Assembly: GCF_010093535.1 (NCBI RefSeq)
Contig: NW_022985219.1
Span: forward strand, 283,999-343,823
Length of the DNA: 59,825 bases
Source of the DNA: Lindgomyces ingoldianus
Taxonomy: Eukaryota > Ascomycota > Dothideomycetes > Pleosporales > Lindgomycetaceae
Reading direction: 5' to 3'
This document shows, piece by piece, positions 12,703-23,300 of this stretch (positions are counted from its first letter, which is position 1; each line of letters opens with the position of its first letter). Position numbers and translations under genes: made by a program. The notes beneath the pieces are model-generated. The model made no database searches. It had not been told where the DNA came from and saw only the letters and a program-made list of their open reading frames with translations.

Positions 12703-13271
12703 CTGGAAGTCTTGAGAAGTAGATCTGAAGAATCAAACTTGTAAATTTCGAGTGTTGATTGAGATCCTAGTTGATGATTGCGTGAGATTGAGAGCGATGA
12801 AGGAAACACTTTTACAACTAGGGTGACTGATGCACGAGCCACAATGCCAAGACCACATCCGTCAAGCCAACGAAACTCCAACAATATCCCGTCCTTCGTT
12901 CTGGTAATTCGCCTGGTATGTCCAATTCTAAGCGCTGCTTCGCCTAAGAGAAAGAAGAGAGAACTAGCTTAAGTTCTCTACATAATTTAAAGATTATAAA
13001 ATATGTAACTAGAAGAATAAGTTAGAGTACTTAGAAATTATGTTAAATATTATTTAGAGTAGGCTGTAAGCTTAAGTAGTTCTATGCGTGAAATAGTAAG
13101 GATTCATTGCTAGATCTAGCGCTAGTTACTCTATTAACTTAATATAATCTTTACGCTTACTAGTAGATAGGTGAACCGCCTAGCTAATTCGCTCTATTTA
13201 GTAGCCTTAGGTACACATGTCTAAATTGTGATAGCTAATTCTCTCTCTTCTAACTTTATATTTAGAGAAAG
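12703..13271. other. Upstream region of the APH gene, grading into RIPed DNA
   Basis: 12703-12960 has normal base composition and should contain the promoter of the minus-strand APH gene; no clear TATA box or other site stands out. From about 12970 the sequence becomes AT-rich and RIP-like. No gene is seen. Confidence 0.4.
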
Positions 13272-13399
13272 CTAATGTTTACAAAGAAAGCAAAGGTTTA
13301 CACAAAGAAAATAAATATTCACTAAGAAAGCAAATGTTTACACTAAGAAAATAAATATTTACTAAGAAAGTAAATGTTCTTAAATATTTACTAACAAAG
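13272..13399. repeat. Short minisatellite, about 20-24 bp units
   Basis: Five to six imperfect units of the type AATGTTTACACTAAGAAAG lie in tandem, alternating between a -GCAAATG and an -ATAAATA junction. There is no associated gene. Confidence 0.8.
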
Positions 13400-14040
13400 T
13401 AGTTTTGCTTCTTGCTATCCTAGATCTAGGCTAAACTGCTAAGCTAACAAGTTGTCTATTTTAAGAATGTACTTATCCCTGTAGGCAGCTACTAGTAAGA
13501 CTATAGCATTTTAGCTATGCTTTGTCGCTTACTTCTAGCCTCTCTCTAGCCTATTTTCAAGCCTCGCTCTTTTTAATTTCTACACCTCTTCTTCTCTAAA
13601 CTAGATATAGGCATTTATAGCGTACACCTAAAGTAAATTGCAACTAATAAGGATAAAAGTTTACTAGATTACAAGAAAGAATAAAGTAACTAGTTAGCAG
13701 AGTAGCTTTCTTCTAATCTATAAAGTTAAATAGTTTAATTTAAGATAACTTCTTTTTACTTTTAAGTTTATTAAGTTAGAGATTTTATAAAGTAACTTAA
13801 TACTCTTAATTGCAAGCCTCTCTCTTTTAATACCTACCTAACATTTATAGACTTAGGTTATAGATAAATAAAATAGAGCATATTCTCTCTCTAATCGCTT
13901 TAAAAACTTTTTTACGCAAGAGCGCTAATGCCTAGTATTGTTAGCTACTGCTACGTTAAGCTAAACTTTATAAACCTAAGTAAATAGTCTTTATAGTTAA
14001 CCTATTATAGATAGAAATTGCACTTAAACTTCTTTAGATA
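13400..14040. other. AT-rich RIPed tract without recognised content
   Basis: No reading frame, repeat end or RNA gene was recognised here. Base composition is RIP-like throughout. Confidence 0.5.
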
Positions 14041-14639
14041 GTTCTTGTAAGGCCGAGATAGTGCTTACGTGCGACGGGTATATATACTATTCTGTAACGT
14101 ACTTCATGGGCGAGTTGCTCACACACCTGAGTTGCTTACTTTTGCTAAGACCCTACTACACTACTCTTCCTACACTAATGCATTCCTAATAACACTACTT
14201 AAATGTGTTAAAGAAATGTTAGATGCAGCTTATGCTTTAGGCTTTTAAATAAAACGCAACACTTTCTAACTAACACGCTACAGCTATCTATAAGGTCCTT
14301 TAAAAGATAATAAGCAACTAACGCGCTAAACAACCTTCTTAAGCTAATTATATAGCTAACTTATAAAAGCTAGATAATAATAAAAAGTAGGTAATTATTT
14401 AGCACATACTTAAGCTAAATGCGCAAGTATTTCCCCCCTAGCTAGTAGCTGTGGCTAATATAGCTAATTCTTTACACGCTAAGCATAATATAGGCTATAT
14501 TAGTATAAACTAGCCTAATATGTTTATTAAGTGTTACTTAGAGCTTAAAGTAAAGTTTAAGCATAAGTATAACTATAAAAAAGCTTTCTATAAAAATTCT
14601 ATAGTAATTTAAGGCTAGTTTAACTTTATAAAGAATATT

Positions 14640-16130
14640 AAAGCTAAGTATAGCATCTAAAATAATAACATGTACAACTTTAATAAGATAAGGTTTATAA
14701 TAAGCTAGATATCTACTAGAGTAGTTGTTACAGGTTTAAAAAGATAAGGACAGCTAAAAGCAGTCTAGCTAGGCAACTAGGAGTAGATAACAGCTATCTA
14801 GAGCATTAATGCTAAAAAGTAGGCTATTCTGCCTTTTATTATCTTCTAAAGTAGCAACTACCTTTTAAACTAGTATAAAAAAAAATCTACTTTAAGATTA
14901 GGTTATTGCAATCTCTAAGCGCAGCTAAACTACTAATTAGCTTAGTCTAGACTAGTTAAAGCACTTTAATGTGCATATAAAAAAGTGTACTATTAGCAGC
15001 TACTATCTGCTAGTTATTAATAGCTATACAAGCTACAACTTACTTTATTTTTAGTAATACTATAAAGATAATAAAATTATTACTATTTACATGCCTTCTT
15101 ACTTATTACACTTTTTATAGCTACTTAATGTAGGTTGTTTTGCTCCTTTAAAGAAGGCGTATAAGTGCTAAGCTAAAAACCTTATGCGCAACTAGATTAC
15201 CTATATTATAAAAATAAAGTTCTTACTATGCTTTAAAGCAGCTTATAATGCTATAATTACTTCTAGTAATATCTAAAAAGAGTTCTAAAGCGCTAGATGA
15301 GTTTCTTTTAACCTATAATAAGTTATAATAGGCCTTAATGTAAAGTTGCGCACTTTATTACTACTACTACTTATATATAACAAGCCCTAGTAGTTGTAAA
15401 CCTTAAGCAATACCTTAGAACTTAAGTTATAATTAATGCTTATAAAGATAAGAATTTAGAAGTATATAAATAGTTTACTAACTTCTATAGTTAAGGTGTT
15501 TAAGAAGGTTTTAAAGGGGGCAGTAATAATTACATATAAGCTAGTGTTAGCGCAACAGAAAATTACTAAGCTTTAAGCAGCTAATAAGGCTGCTACATAA
15601 TATAAATTGCATAAAAAAAAGCAGATTAAGGCAGAAAAGACCTTAATAATTTAAGAAGGCCTACGCTTAACAGCTTTAAAGGAGTTTAGGGCGCACAGTG
15701 TAACGATCCTCATGAATCGTTCCATCTCGGATGGCCCGGAAGGCCCCCGTATCGGCCCCGACCTCGACCTGGCCCCGACCCCTGCTGTTACCCCTATTCC
15801 CTCATGTATTTAGTCGCACCTCGCCCCCGTAGCTAGCTCGGTAGTTTTCTGATATCCTACGTACAAGGCCTATAGGTGTCATTGGTATTCCCAGGTCTCT
15901 GAGTCCCCACGCACTCCCATATGCCTCTGAGTGGATTCATACCGCATTCGGACCCATTGTCTTGCCTGCGCCGTTACACACAGTAATAGAAAGAAGGCAA
16001 AGAAGCAGGTGCAAGCTAAAGTAGGTAAGCTATCCTAAAGGCGCTGCGGACAGTGCAATTAGACTAGGCATAACGCGCAAATGTGTAAGCAAGAAGTAGA
16101 AGTAGTATCTAAATAATATTCTAGGCTGTA
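14640..16130 (+). pseudogene. PogoA transposase (DDE superfamily, Fot1-like), decayed
   Basis: Plus-strand translation across RIP stops gives the order expected for a Fot1/pogo DDE transposase: NMYNF.K.GF near 14668, then a G.P-rich stretch, INAK..AILPFII near 14808, and a later segment around the catalytic core. The C-terminus, beyond the solo LTR, shows RRCGQCN.TRHNAQMC (about 16035-16085), the small Cys/His knuckle that ends many fungal pogo transposases. Stops are mostly TAG or TAA where W or Q would fit. The gene is split by the solo LTR at 15699-15978 and cannot be active. Confidence 0.8.
15699..15978 (+). mobile_element. Solo LTR, family L3 (un-RIPed)
   Basis: The 280-bp LTR starts TGTAACGATCC and ends GCCGTTACA, and is flanked by the perfect duplication CACAG (15694-15698, 15979-15983). 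It is GC-rich and the least mutated L3 copy here. It is the youngest of three nested insertions: TRIM2, then PogoA, then this LTR. Confidence 0.93.
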
Positions 16131-16623
16131 CTGTACTATATAGTGCTAGAGCGGGTTGTTATAGGCTATAATAGAGTTTGTTGGGGTGGGGTCTTGGCAA
16201 AAGTGAGCGACTCAGGTGTGTGAGCGACTCGCCCATGAAGTACGTTACACAATAATTAACATTAGTTAATTATTCGCACCTTTTTAGTTGTATTAGCGGA
16301 GTGGTGCGGAGCCCTGTCCTTACATAATAATTAACTAACAATAAAGACGGTCGCGCGTTCGACCTACACCTTAGACAGCTTAGCTAGTTTTTAGACTGAA
16401 ACGTGAGGCGGCCTCTTCTAGCGCCACGTTGTCGCTGCTGGGAGGTCTAGTGTATATGGCTTAGCTGGCGTGGGCCACTAAGCGTTGCGTCGTGTTTATC
16501 CCGCGCCTTTGGGCCGCAGGTGGTCAGCCTCTGGCCGGTAACTGAGACATGCGCATAGGCGCCTCTGAGCTGCGGGTAGGTCATGTGACGCCTGGGACAT
16601 GCGTCTGCTAAGAAGGGGGATAA

Positions 16624-16751
16624 TGTAAGGCTGAGATGGTGCTTACGTGCGACGGGTATATATACTACTCTGTAAGCAATAATTAACGTTGGTTAATTAT
16701 TCGCACCTTTTTAGTTGTATTAGCGGAGTGGTGCGGAGCCCTGTCCTTACA
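16624..16751 (+). repeat. TRIM2 right LTR
   Basis: This is the uninterrupted 128-bp LTR, starting TGTAAGGCTGAG and ending CCTTACA. It aligns to the split left LTR and to the solo copy at 17059-17211. Confidence 0.92.
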
Positions 16752-16756
16752 GTTCT

Positions 16757-17058
16757 AATGTAGTGTAGAAAGCTAATTTAGACTAGTAGAATTAGAAAAG
16801 CATTTTAGACATATATTACACTTATATAGCTTATACTCTTTATTAATATTTTAGTTGTAGAGTTTATTAAGTTAGTTTTCTACTATAGTTGCCTACAGTT
16901 TCTATTGTTAAAAGTAATAAAAAAGTAGATTTACTGTACTATACTAACAACAACTTTAATATAAAGTATTAGTAGCCTATCTTTAGGCTGTTTAAGACCT
17001 AGTATTAGCAGTAAATTATATATAAAGTAGCTAAGTAGCCTAGTTTTAGGCTAAGTAG
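16757..17058. other. AT-rich RIPed tract
   Basis: No gene, repeat end or RNA gene was recognised. Confidence 0.5.
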
Positions 17059-17211
17059 TGTAAGGACGGAGCTCTGTACCACTACGCCAATACAACTAAA
17101 AAGGTGCGAATAATTAACCAACAGTTAATTATTGCGTACAGAATAGTATATATACCCGTCGCACGTAAGCACCATCTCGGCCTTACACGTAAGCGCTATC
17201 CCGGCCTTACA
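17059..17211 (-). mobile_element. Solo TRIM2 LTR with internal 24-bp tandem duplication
   Basis: This is a reverse-oriented TRIM2 LTR flanked by the perfect duplication AGTAG (17054-17058, 17212-17216). It is longer than the 128-bp LTRs because the outer 24 bp (CGTAAGC...CCTTACA) occur twice in tandem, at 17164-17187 and 17188-17211. The duplication lies inside the target-site repeats, so it was present at insertion or arose after it. Confidence 0.9.
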
Positions 17212-17319
17212 AGTAGAAAGTGCACTTATAATAAAAGAGCCTAGTTTTAGAATTAGTAGCTAGTTTCTAAATAGTATTAGAGTGGCCTAGATTTAGGGTA
17301 CTATTTCTAGGGAGAAAAG

Positions 17320-17619
17320 TGTAACGATTCTCGTTCCATCTCGGGTCGCCTGGAACCTATCCGAAGGGTCTCTGTATTAGCCTCGACCCTGACTCAACCT
17401 AGCTCTAACTGTGCTCTACCCTTTACTGTTACTTCTATTTCCCTATATATTTCGTCGCACCTCGCCTCTGTAGCTAGCTTCGTAGTTTTCTAATATCCTT
17501 TGTATAATGCCTATAGGTGTTAATAGGATTCCTAGGTTATTAAGTCTCTACGCACTTCAATATGCTTCTAAGTAGATTCCTCCTGCATTTAGACCTATTA
17601 CCTTGCTTATGCTATTATA
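17320..17619. repeat. L3 left LTR
   Basis: It starts TGTAACGATTC and aligns along its length with the solo copy at 15699-15978. The outer half is less RIPed than the inner half, and its end has become GCTATTATA in place of GCCGTTACA. Confidence 0.87.
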
Positions 17620-18460
17620 TTATATTAGAGAACTTACATTTACTAGTAATAGCTTTATTATAATATTATATTATTTATTTATTTAACTATGTTTAAGCCT
17701 AAAACATGTCTAATTTAGTTTAGGTTATAATACTTACACACTATTATATTAAACTATTTAGTTTATAGGTAGAATACTAGAAACCTTTTATTCTTTACAA
17801 TTAAAATTACCTTTTAAAAGTTATAAAAAGTGTGCTAAAGTAAAACCTAAAGACTACTAAGAACTTATTAAAATTAAAAGTAAATGCTAATGTCTAACTA
17901 ACTACTTTTTAATTCTAAATTAAAATATACTTTAGCTAAAGTAAGCCTTTTAAAGTTAATTAATAATTTATATTAATAGCTAAACTTACTTTATAGCACT
18001 TAAAGCTATACTTTTACTTAATTTAAAGTTAACCTTTAGTAGTATATCTATTTATAATTAGATTACTTAATTATAAGTATAGCTTAAGTAGCTAATTTAG
18101 CTAAAAGCTACTAATTAACTTTTACTAACTACTAAATTACTTTTAATAACACTTTATACTACTCTTACTACTCTAAGTGTAAAAGACTTTTTAAGCACTT
18201 TTTAAACTTAGTAAATCTACTCTACTAAACATAAGCTTAAAATTAAGATTTTAATAAATAGTAAAAAACTTACATTTAAATAATAGTAAGCCTTTATTAT
18301 AAATAAACTTAACATTAATTTAAATTACTAATAGAGTAAGTGCACACACATAGCGTTAATATAGAGACACATAGCTAGTATTGCTAAGGATTATCTAGAG
18401 CTAGGATACCTAGCTAAATTAGACTAGTTTTAGTTTAAAAGTATAAAAGATATAATAAAG

Positions 18461-18883
18461 TGTTGCGTTTGCTAAAAGGTTAACCTCCTAGCTAGCACAG
18501 CAGAAGGATATATATAGACGGATAGCTGTACGCGACACACCCCCTAGCTTAAACTATGGAACAAGAGAGGTGAAACATAGTAAAACAACCTTAACACACC
18601 CTTCCTCTTTAGCCTAAGCAACAGAACTTAGAGACAGATCTAGTAAGGTATCCTCTGTAATAGACGCACTGCCAAAATGCTCTTTGCTAAGTGTAGGAAT
18701 TAAACACACAGTGCTCTAGGATAATGCAATTCTATTAGTAGAGCAGGGGTGCGCAAATTTCTTAAGCGCTAACTATCTACACTACGCTGCGAACTAGGCT
18801 TATAACTGTTGCGTTTGCTAAAAGGTCAACCTCCCAGCTAGCACAGCAGAAGGATATATGTAGACGGATAGCTGTACGCGACA
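18461..18883 (-). mobile_element. TRIM1 full element (77-bp LTRs)
   Basis: Two 77-bp LTRs (18461-18537, 18807-18883) flank 269 bp, and the 423-bp whole has the perfect duplication TAAAG (18456-18460, 18884-18888). There is no coding capacity. On the minus strand the interior ends in a G-rich CTAGGGGGTG next to the LTR, a plausible polypurine tract, so I assign minus orientation. It inserted into the L3 element. Confidence 0.92.
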
Positions 18884-19415
18884 TAAAGCTTTTATAAGCT
18901 TATTTTATTACTAGTTAAAAAAAGACTAAAGCGTAGTAAGCATTTTAAACTCTTAAAAGAAATATAAAAAAGTGTTTTCTACATTTAAAGCGCGCTTTAT
19001 TAGTATAGCTATTAAAAAAAAGTCTTTTAGTTAGATTAGTCTTTTTACTTATAAAAGAAGCTTTTTTCTAGCCTATAAGTACTAAACTATAGTTTTAAAT
19101 ATACTTAAGTAATCTTTTTTAAAGCTATAGTAGCCTACCTTATAGCATATAATTTAAAAAGAAGGACTTCTAAAAAAACTTTATTATTTTATCTAAATTA
19201 TTTTTAATTAATAAATTACACTTACTACTCTAATAATTAATAACTACATATATAGTGTTTAGTTTAGAGGACACTACTAGTAGTGTAAAGAAATACTTAA
19301 AGTAAAAACACCTAGCTAAATTAAACCTAGTTTAGTTTAAAAATAAAAAAAATAATAGTAATATTTTCTACTTTAATTTCTAATAGAGACTATTAGTTTA
19401 TAAAAAAAAAAGTAG

Positions 19416-19712
19416 TGTAATAATTCTTATTCTATCTTAGGTTACCTAAAACCTATCTAAAGGGTTTCTATATTAGCTCTAACCTTAACTTAACCTAGCT
19501 CTAACTCTGCTCTACTCTTTGCTGTTACCTTTATTCCTCTATGTATTTAGTTACACCTTGCTTCTATAGCTAGCTTAGTAGTCTAATATCCTTTGTACAA
19601 GGCCTATAAGTGTTAATAGGATTCCTAGGTTAGTACGTCCCCACGCACTCCTATATGCCTCTTAGTGGATTCCTACCGCATTTATACCTATTGTCTTGCC
19701 TGTGCCGTTACA
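19416..19712. repeat. L3 right LTR
   Basis: It starts TGTAATAATTC (RIPed) and ends GTGCCGTTACA. The inner part is heavily RIPed and the outer ~80 bp is not. It is followed by AAAAG, the target duplication. Confidence 0.87.
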
Positions 19713-19738
19713 AAAAGCAAAGAGACGAACCTAGCTAC

Positions 19739-20333
19739 TGTTACAATCCTTACTCTAGCGAAATAGTATTTTCAAGAGCACGACGGCCTATGGTGCTATT
19801 AGCGAAAGGGGGAGAACTTAGCTTAATCGGGTGTACAGTCCGTTAAGCAGAGTATAGGAGTGGCGGGCAGAAGAAGGCAGGTTGTGGTTTAACCTAGCAG
19901 CTGTATAGGGAGCTAGCAAACCTAATCTAAAAGAATAAAAAAGAAGGTATATATAGTGCAAAATATATAAGGCAGTAATGTCCTTTTTATAAAAGTTTTA
20001 ATGCCTCTTAGTCTATTAGGTAGGTAAAGACTAAATAGTAATTACAACCTTCTAACTATAGTTGTAATTAAGACTATATACATAGAGTTTGTATGCTCTG
20101 CATGCTTGCATGTTTGCATGCTTGCCTAGCCTGCTTAGCCTGCAAGCCTGTAAACCTGCAGTTCCTATTAGATAACGCATTCTGCTAGGCTTTTATCTAA
20201 AAGGTAGAGCTATTTCTTATCTGTCCTGTCACATAATTTATTTAGTGTAGAGTTAAGTGTTTTCTATCTAATGTTACTAGGGCTATAAGGGACAGCTAAT
20301 TAGGTTATTATAGTCTGTTTATTAGCTGTAACA
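19739..20333 (-). repeat. Gypsy2 3' LTR (left in window)
   Basis: The 595-bp copy has TGTTACA...TGTAACA ends. Its first ~160 bp (to about 19895) keep CG and CA dinucleotides that are mutated in the other LTR; the rest is RIPed. A 63-codon frame at 19655-19846 overlaps it and is not a gene. Confidence 0.92.
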
Positions 20334-23300
20334 TGTAGGCTTTCCTTCTAGTTAGTGTTCTTACTGTTATGTTCTTTTTATTGTAAGTGTTAGATTTTCT
20401 TTTTAGCTAGTGTGTGTCTTTTCTAAAAACTTTACCTAATGCTTAACTTTCTTAACTATGCCTTACTAGGCTCTTTGTTCTTCTACTGTTGCCTGTTATC
20501 TCTGTACTATTACTTGTCTTAATCCTCTTTGTTATACAAAGATGCGTCCTTGCAGTGCTTGTTGCTTAAGTAGTTCTTCTTACATAATATCCTTATTATT
20601 AGACAAGTGTGTAGAGTGTGTGCAAAAGGGGGGTTGTTATAACACCTTTATGTCTAACACAGCTTAGAATTGCCTAGAGCAGAAGCGTGAAAAGTTGTTA
20701 GCAGAGTTACAGGTAATTTAAAAGAATAAGATGCGCAAAAAAAAAGAGAAGGTAAAAGTAAAAAAAAAGTTTTTAAGAAAATAGTAGAAATCTTTTACAC
20801 ATCTTTAATTCTTTATTACTTATTAAAAAAGAGCGCAGCAGCAGTTAGATCTTTTAGTAGATTAAAAAGTAAAGTATTTAAAAAAAGACCTCTTATCTCT
20901 AGATAAGCTTAAAGCGCTTAAAGTAAAAGTAGCAGGTCTTCCTTCTCCTTAACTTATGTTAAAGGGTTGCAGACTTCCTACATTGCAGCTAGCTAATGCT
21001 GCTGCAGTTTTAAATAATAGTAATGTTTTTTAGTCTAGAAAGCTTTCTTCTAGGTAGTTTTATTTAAAAGAGACTCTAAGTATTTATAAAAGGCCTAAGA
21101 AGCATTTAATAGGCTCTTAATAAGTTCTTAAGTGTTCTTACTAGTAGGCTATTTTTTCTATTTAACTAGATACTTATTTTTTTAATAGTCTAAAATTTAT
21201 TCTACTTTATATTTTTTTTCTTCTTCCTTCTATCTAGTAGTTGCTAGTAGAATAGTTTTTAGCGTAAGTTTAAGTTTAGAGATGTAGAACTAAAGATGTA
21301 TCTGCATTTCCTTTAGTAGCTTAAGTTTATAGATGCTAGAACATGTTTATATAACTTTATAGAGTCTTATATGTCTTTTAGCTAGCTTCTTAGAGGGTCT
21401 TAGTGTTTTAAGATTTTTTATATCTAAATACACATATTTATTAGAGTGTATTTTTAGTGCTAGTTGCCTTTTTTAGTTTACTGCTTTTTTTATAGCTTTT
21501 TAAGCTAACTGCGCTTTTCTAGTAAGTTTCTAGTGTAGTTTTAAAAGTCTAGTTATTTAGTTTATAGCTTTTAAAAGGTCTGTTAGTTGTAAACTCTAAA
21601 GCTTATAGCGTAGAGAGTATCTAAAATTAGCTTTATATAAGGTTTCTCTAGTTATAGCTAATTCTGCAGTGTTAATAGCTAATTATGCTATTAGTAGCTA
21701 TTTAGCCTAATTATTTTATTTATATAACACATATTTATGTAGGTACTTTTCTACTTTTGTGTTTGCTCTTTCTATTTATCTATTTATTTACAGGTAGTAT
21801 ACTATAGAGAGCTTATAACTAATTGCTAGGTGTTTAACTACAGCTGTCTAAAACCTGCTTGTAAATAGCTTATTATAGTTAGAGATAATAATCTTTAGGT
21901 AGCTATAAGTAGCTAAGACATTTTTTTTTAGTTTAAATATAAACTTCTTAGCTATAATACTTTTTTCTAATAGCTATAAGTAAACAAACTTAGTAGTTTT
22001 ATTAACAACTTGTGTAATTATATTACAGAGTCTTTTTGTACTAGGTTCTTATAATAGTAGTAGGTTAGTAATAAAGTCTATAGTAATTATAGTCTATAGT
22101 TAACTTAGCGCTGTGATTAGTTAGAGTGGCCTATAGGGCTTATGCTGTTGTAGGTTGTTTTAGTTGCAGATGTTGCATTTCTGCAAGACTTTAGTGCATA
22201 GGTGCTTTAATTAGGGCATCTTTTAAAGTATAGTATTTTTAATCTTCTTCTGCAATAATCTAATCCTTAGGTGTCTAAACACAGGGGCTTTATAATATTC
22301 TTTTATTAAGTTCTTTTATTCTTGTTTAACTATTATAAAAGAATATAGTTGTTCTTCTTAGTTTAGTTCTTTATAGATTAAGCCTTCTAGAGTTTTCTTA
22401 AATATTATAAATTCTTTAGAATTTTCTTTGTTTTTATTAAAGTAGTTAGAATATTAGCTAAGAGTGTCTACTTATTAGTTAGCTATTCCTGCTACATGCT
22501 TAATAATAAAGTTAAACTGTGCTAACTCTATAGCCTATTATACATGCATAGGCAAGAGTTTTTTTATAGTAAAAAAGGTAGTAAAGTTTATATAGTTAGT
22601 AAGGATTATAAATTATTAGCTAAGGCTTTAAAGCTTAACTTCTTAATTCCTGCATACATTAACTATAGCTTTTAGTTTTTTATCTAGAATACTCTATTTT
22701 TATTTTAATAGTGTAAATTTTAGTAAGTAGTAAGCTACTAGGTGCTATTAACTATTTTCTTGTTTTTAAAAGAGTGCTGCTCCTTCTGCTTTTAAAGAAG
22801 CATTAGTGTGCACTTTTATTTCTAGTGTAGAGTTATACATTCTAAGAATAAGATAGCTTATTATAATTTATTTTAGTTTCTAAAAGGCATTGTTTATTTT
22901 TATTATCTATATAAATTTTTGTGTAGCCCTTTTCTTAGAAGTGGCATTAGTAAGAGGTAATGCAATCTTTAAGTAGTCTTTAATTATCCTTTATATGTAG
23001 CTAGTAAGGCCTAGGAATCCTTTAATTTCTATAATAGTTTCTAGTGTTAGCTATTTAAGTACTTTATTTACTTTAGTAGGATTTATTTTTATTTCTTCTT
23101 TATTAATAATAAACCTAAGGTAGTTAGTCTTTTATACATTAAATTTACATTTTTTAAGCTGTAGGTAGAGTCTATATTTGCAGAGTTTATGTAGTACTAG
23201 CTGTACTTTTGCTATGTAATCTAGTTTGTCTCCTTTTATGTATATAAAGATGTTATCTAGGTATACTAAGACAAAGATGTCTAAATATAGGTTAAGTGCT

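Larger units (their letters stand above)
14097..16245 (+). mobile_element. PogoA: pogo/Fot1-type DNA transposon
   Basis: The ends are inverted (ACGTACTTCATGGGCGAG at left, its complement at right) and flanked by TA (14095-14096, 16246-16247), as for Tc1/mariner-pogo elements. Without the nested solo LTR (15699-15978 and its duplication) it is about 1.86 kb, normal for Fot1-type elements. It sits inside the left LTR of TRIM2. Its 5' end is the parent sequence of the 1.1-kb fold-back elements elsewhere in the window. Confidence 0.9.
14046..16751 (+). mobile_element. TRIM2: miniature LTR element (128-bp LTRs) with nested transposon
   Basis: The left LTR (14046-14096 plus 16248-16324, split by a later transposon) and the right LTR (16624-16751) are each exactly 128 bp once the insertion is removed. 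Both start TGTAAGG and end CCTTACA. The whole is flanked by the perfect target duplication GTTCT (14041-14045, 16752-16756). The interior is only about 300 bp, has no coding capacity and ends in AAGAAGGGGGATAA, a polypurine tract touching the right LTR, which sets the strand. Such an element needs enzymes from another retrotransposon. Confidence 0.92.
17320..19712. mobile_element. L3 full element: non-coding LTR element with nested TRIM1
   Basis: Two L3 LTRs (17320-17619, 19416-19712) flank about 1.8 kb and carry the matching duplication AAAAG outside (17315-17319, 19713-19717). Removing the TRIM1 at 18461-18883 leaves about 1.37 kb of interior. I see no gag or pol there, so this is probably a large non-autonomous element, although RIP may have erased coding sequence. 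Orientation is uncertain. Confidence 0.85.

Noticed and set aside
15699..15978. L3 as a MITE (TGTAACG/CGTTACA inverted ends)
   Set aside because: Paired copies with an interior and 5-bp duplications (17320-19712) show that it is an LTR; the inverted ends are just extended TG...CA.
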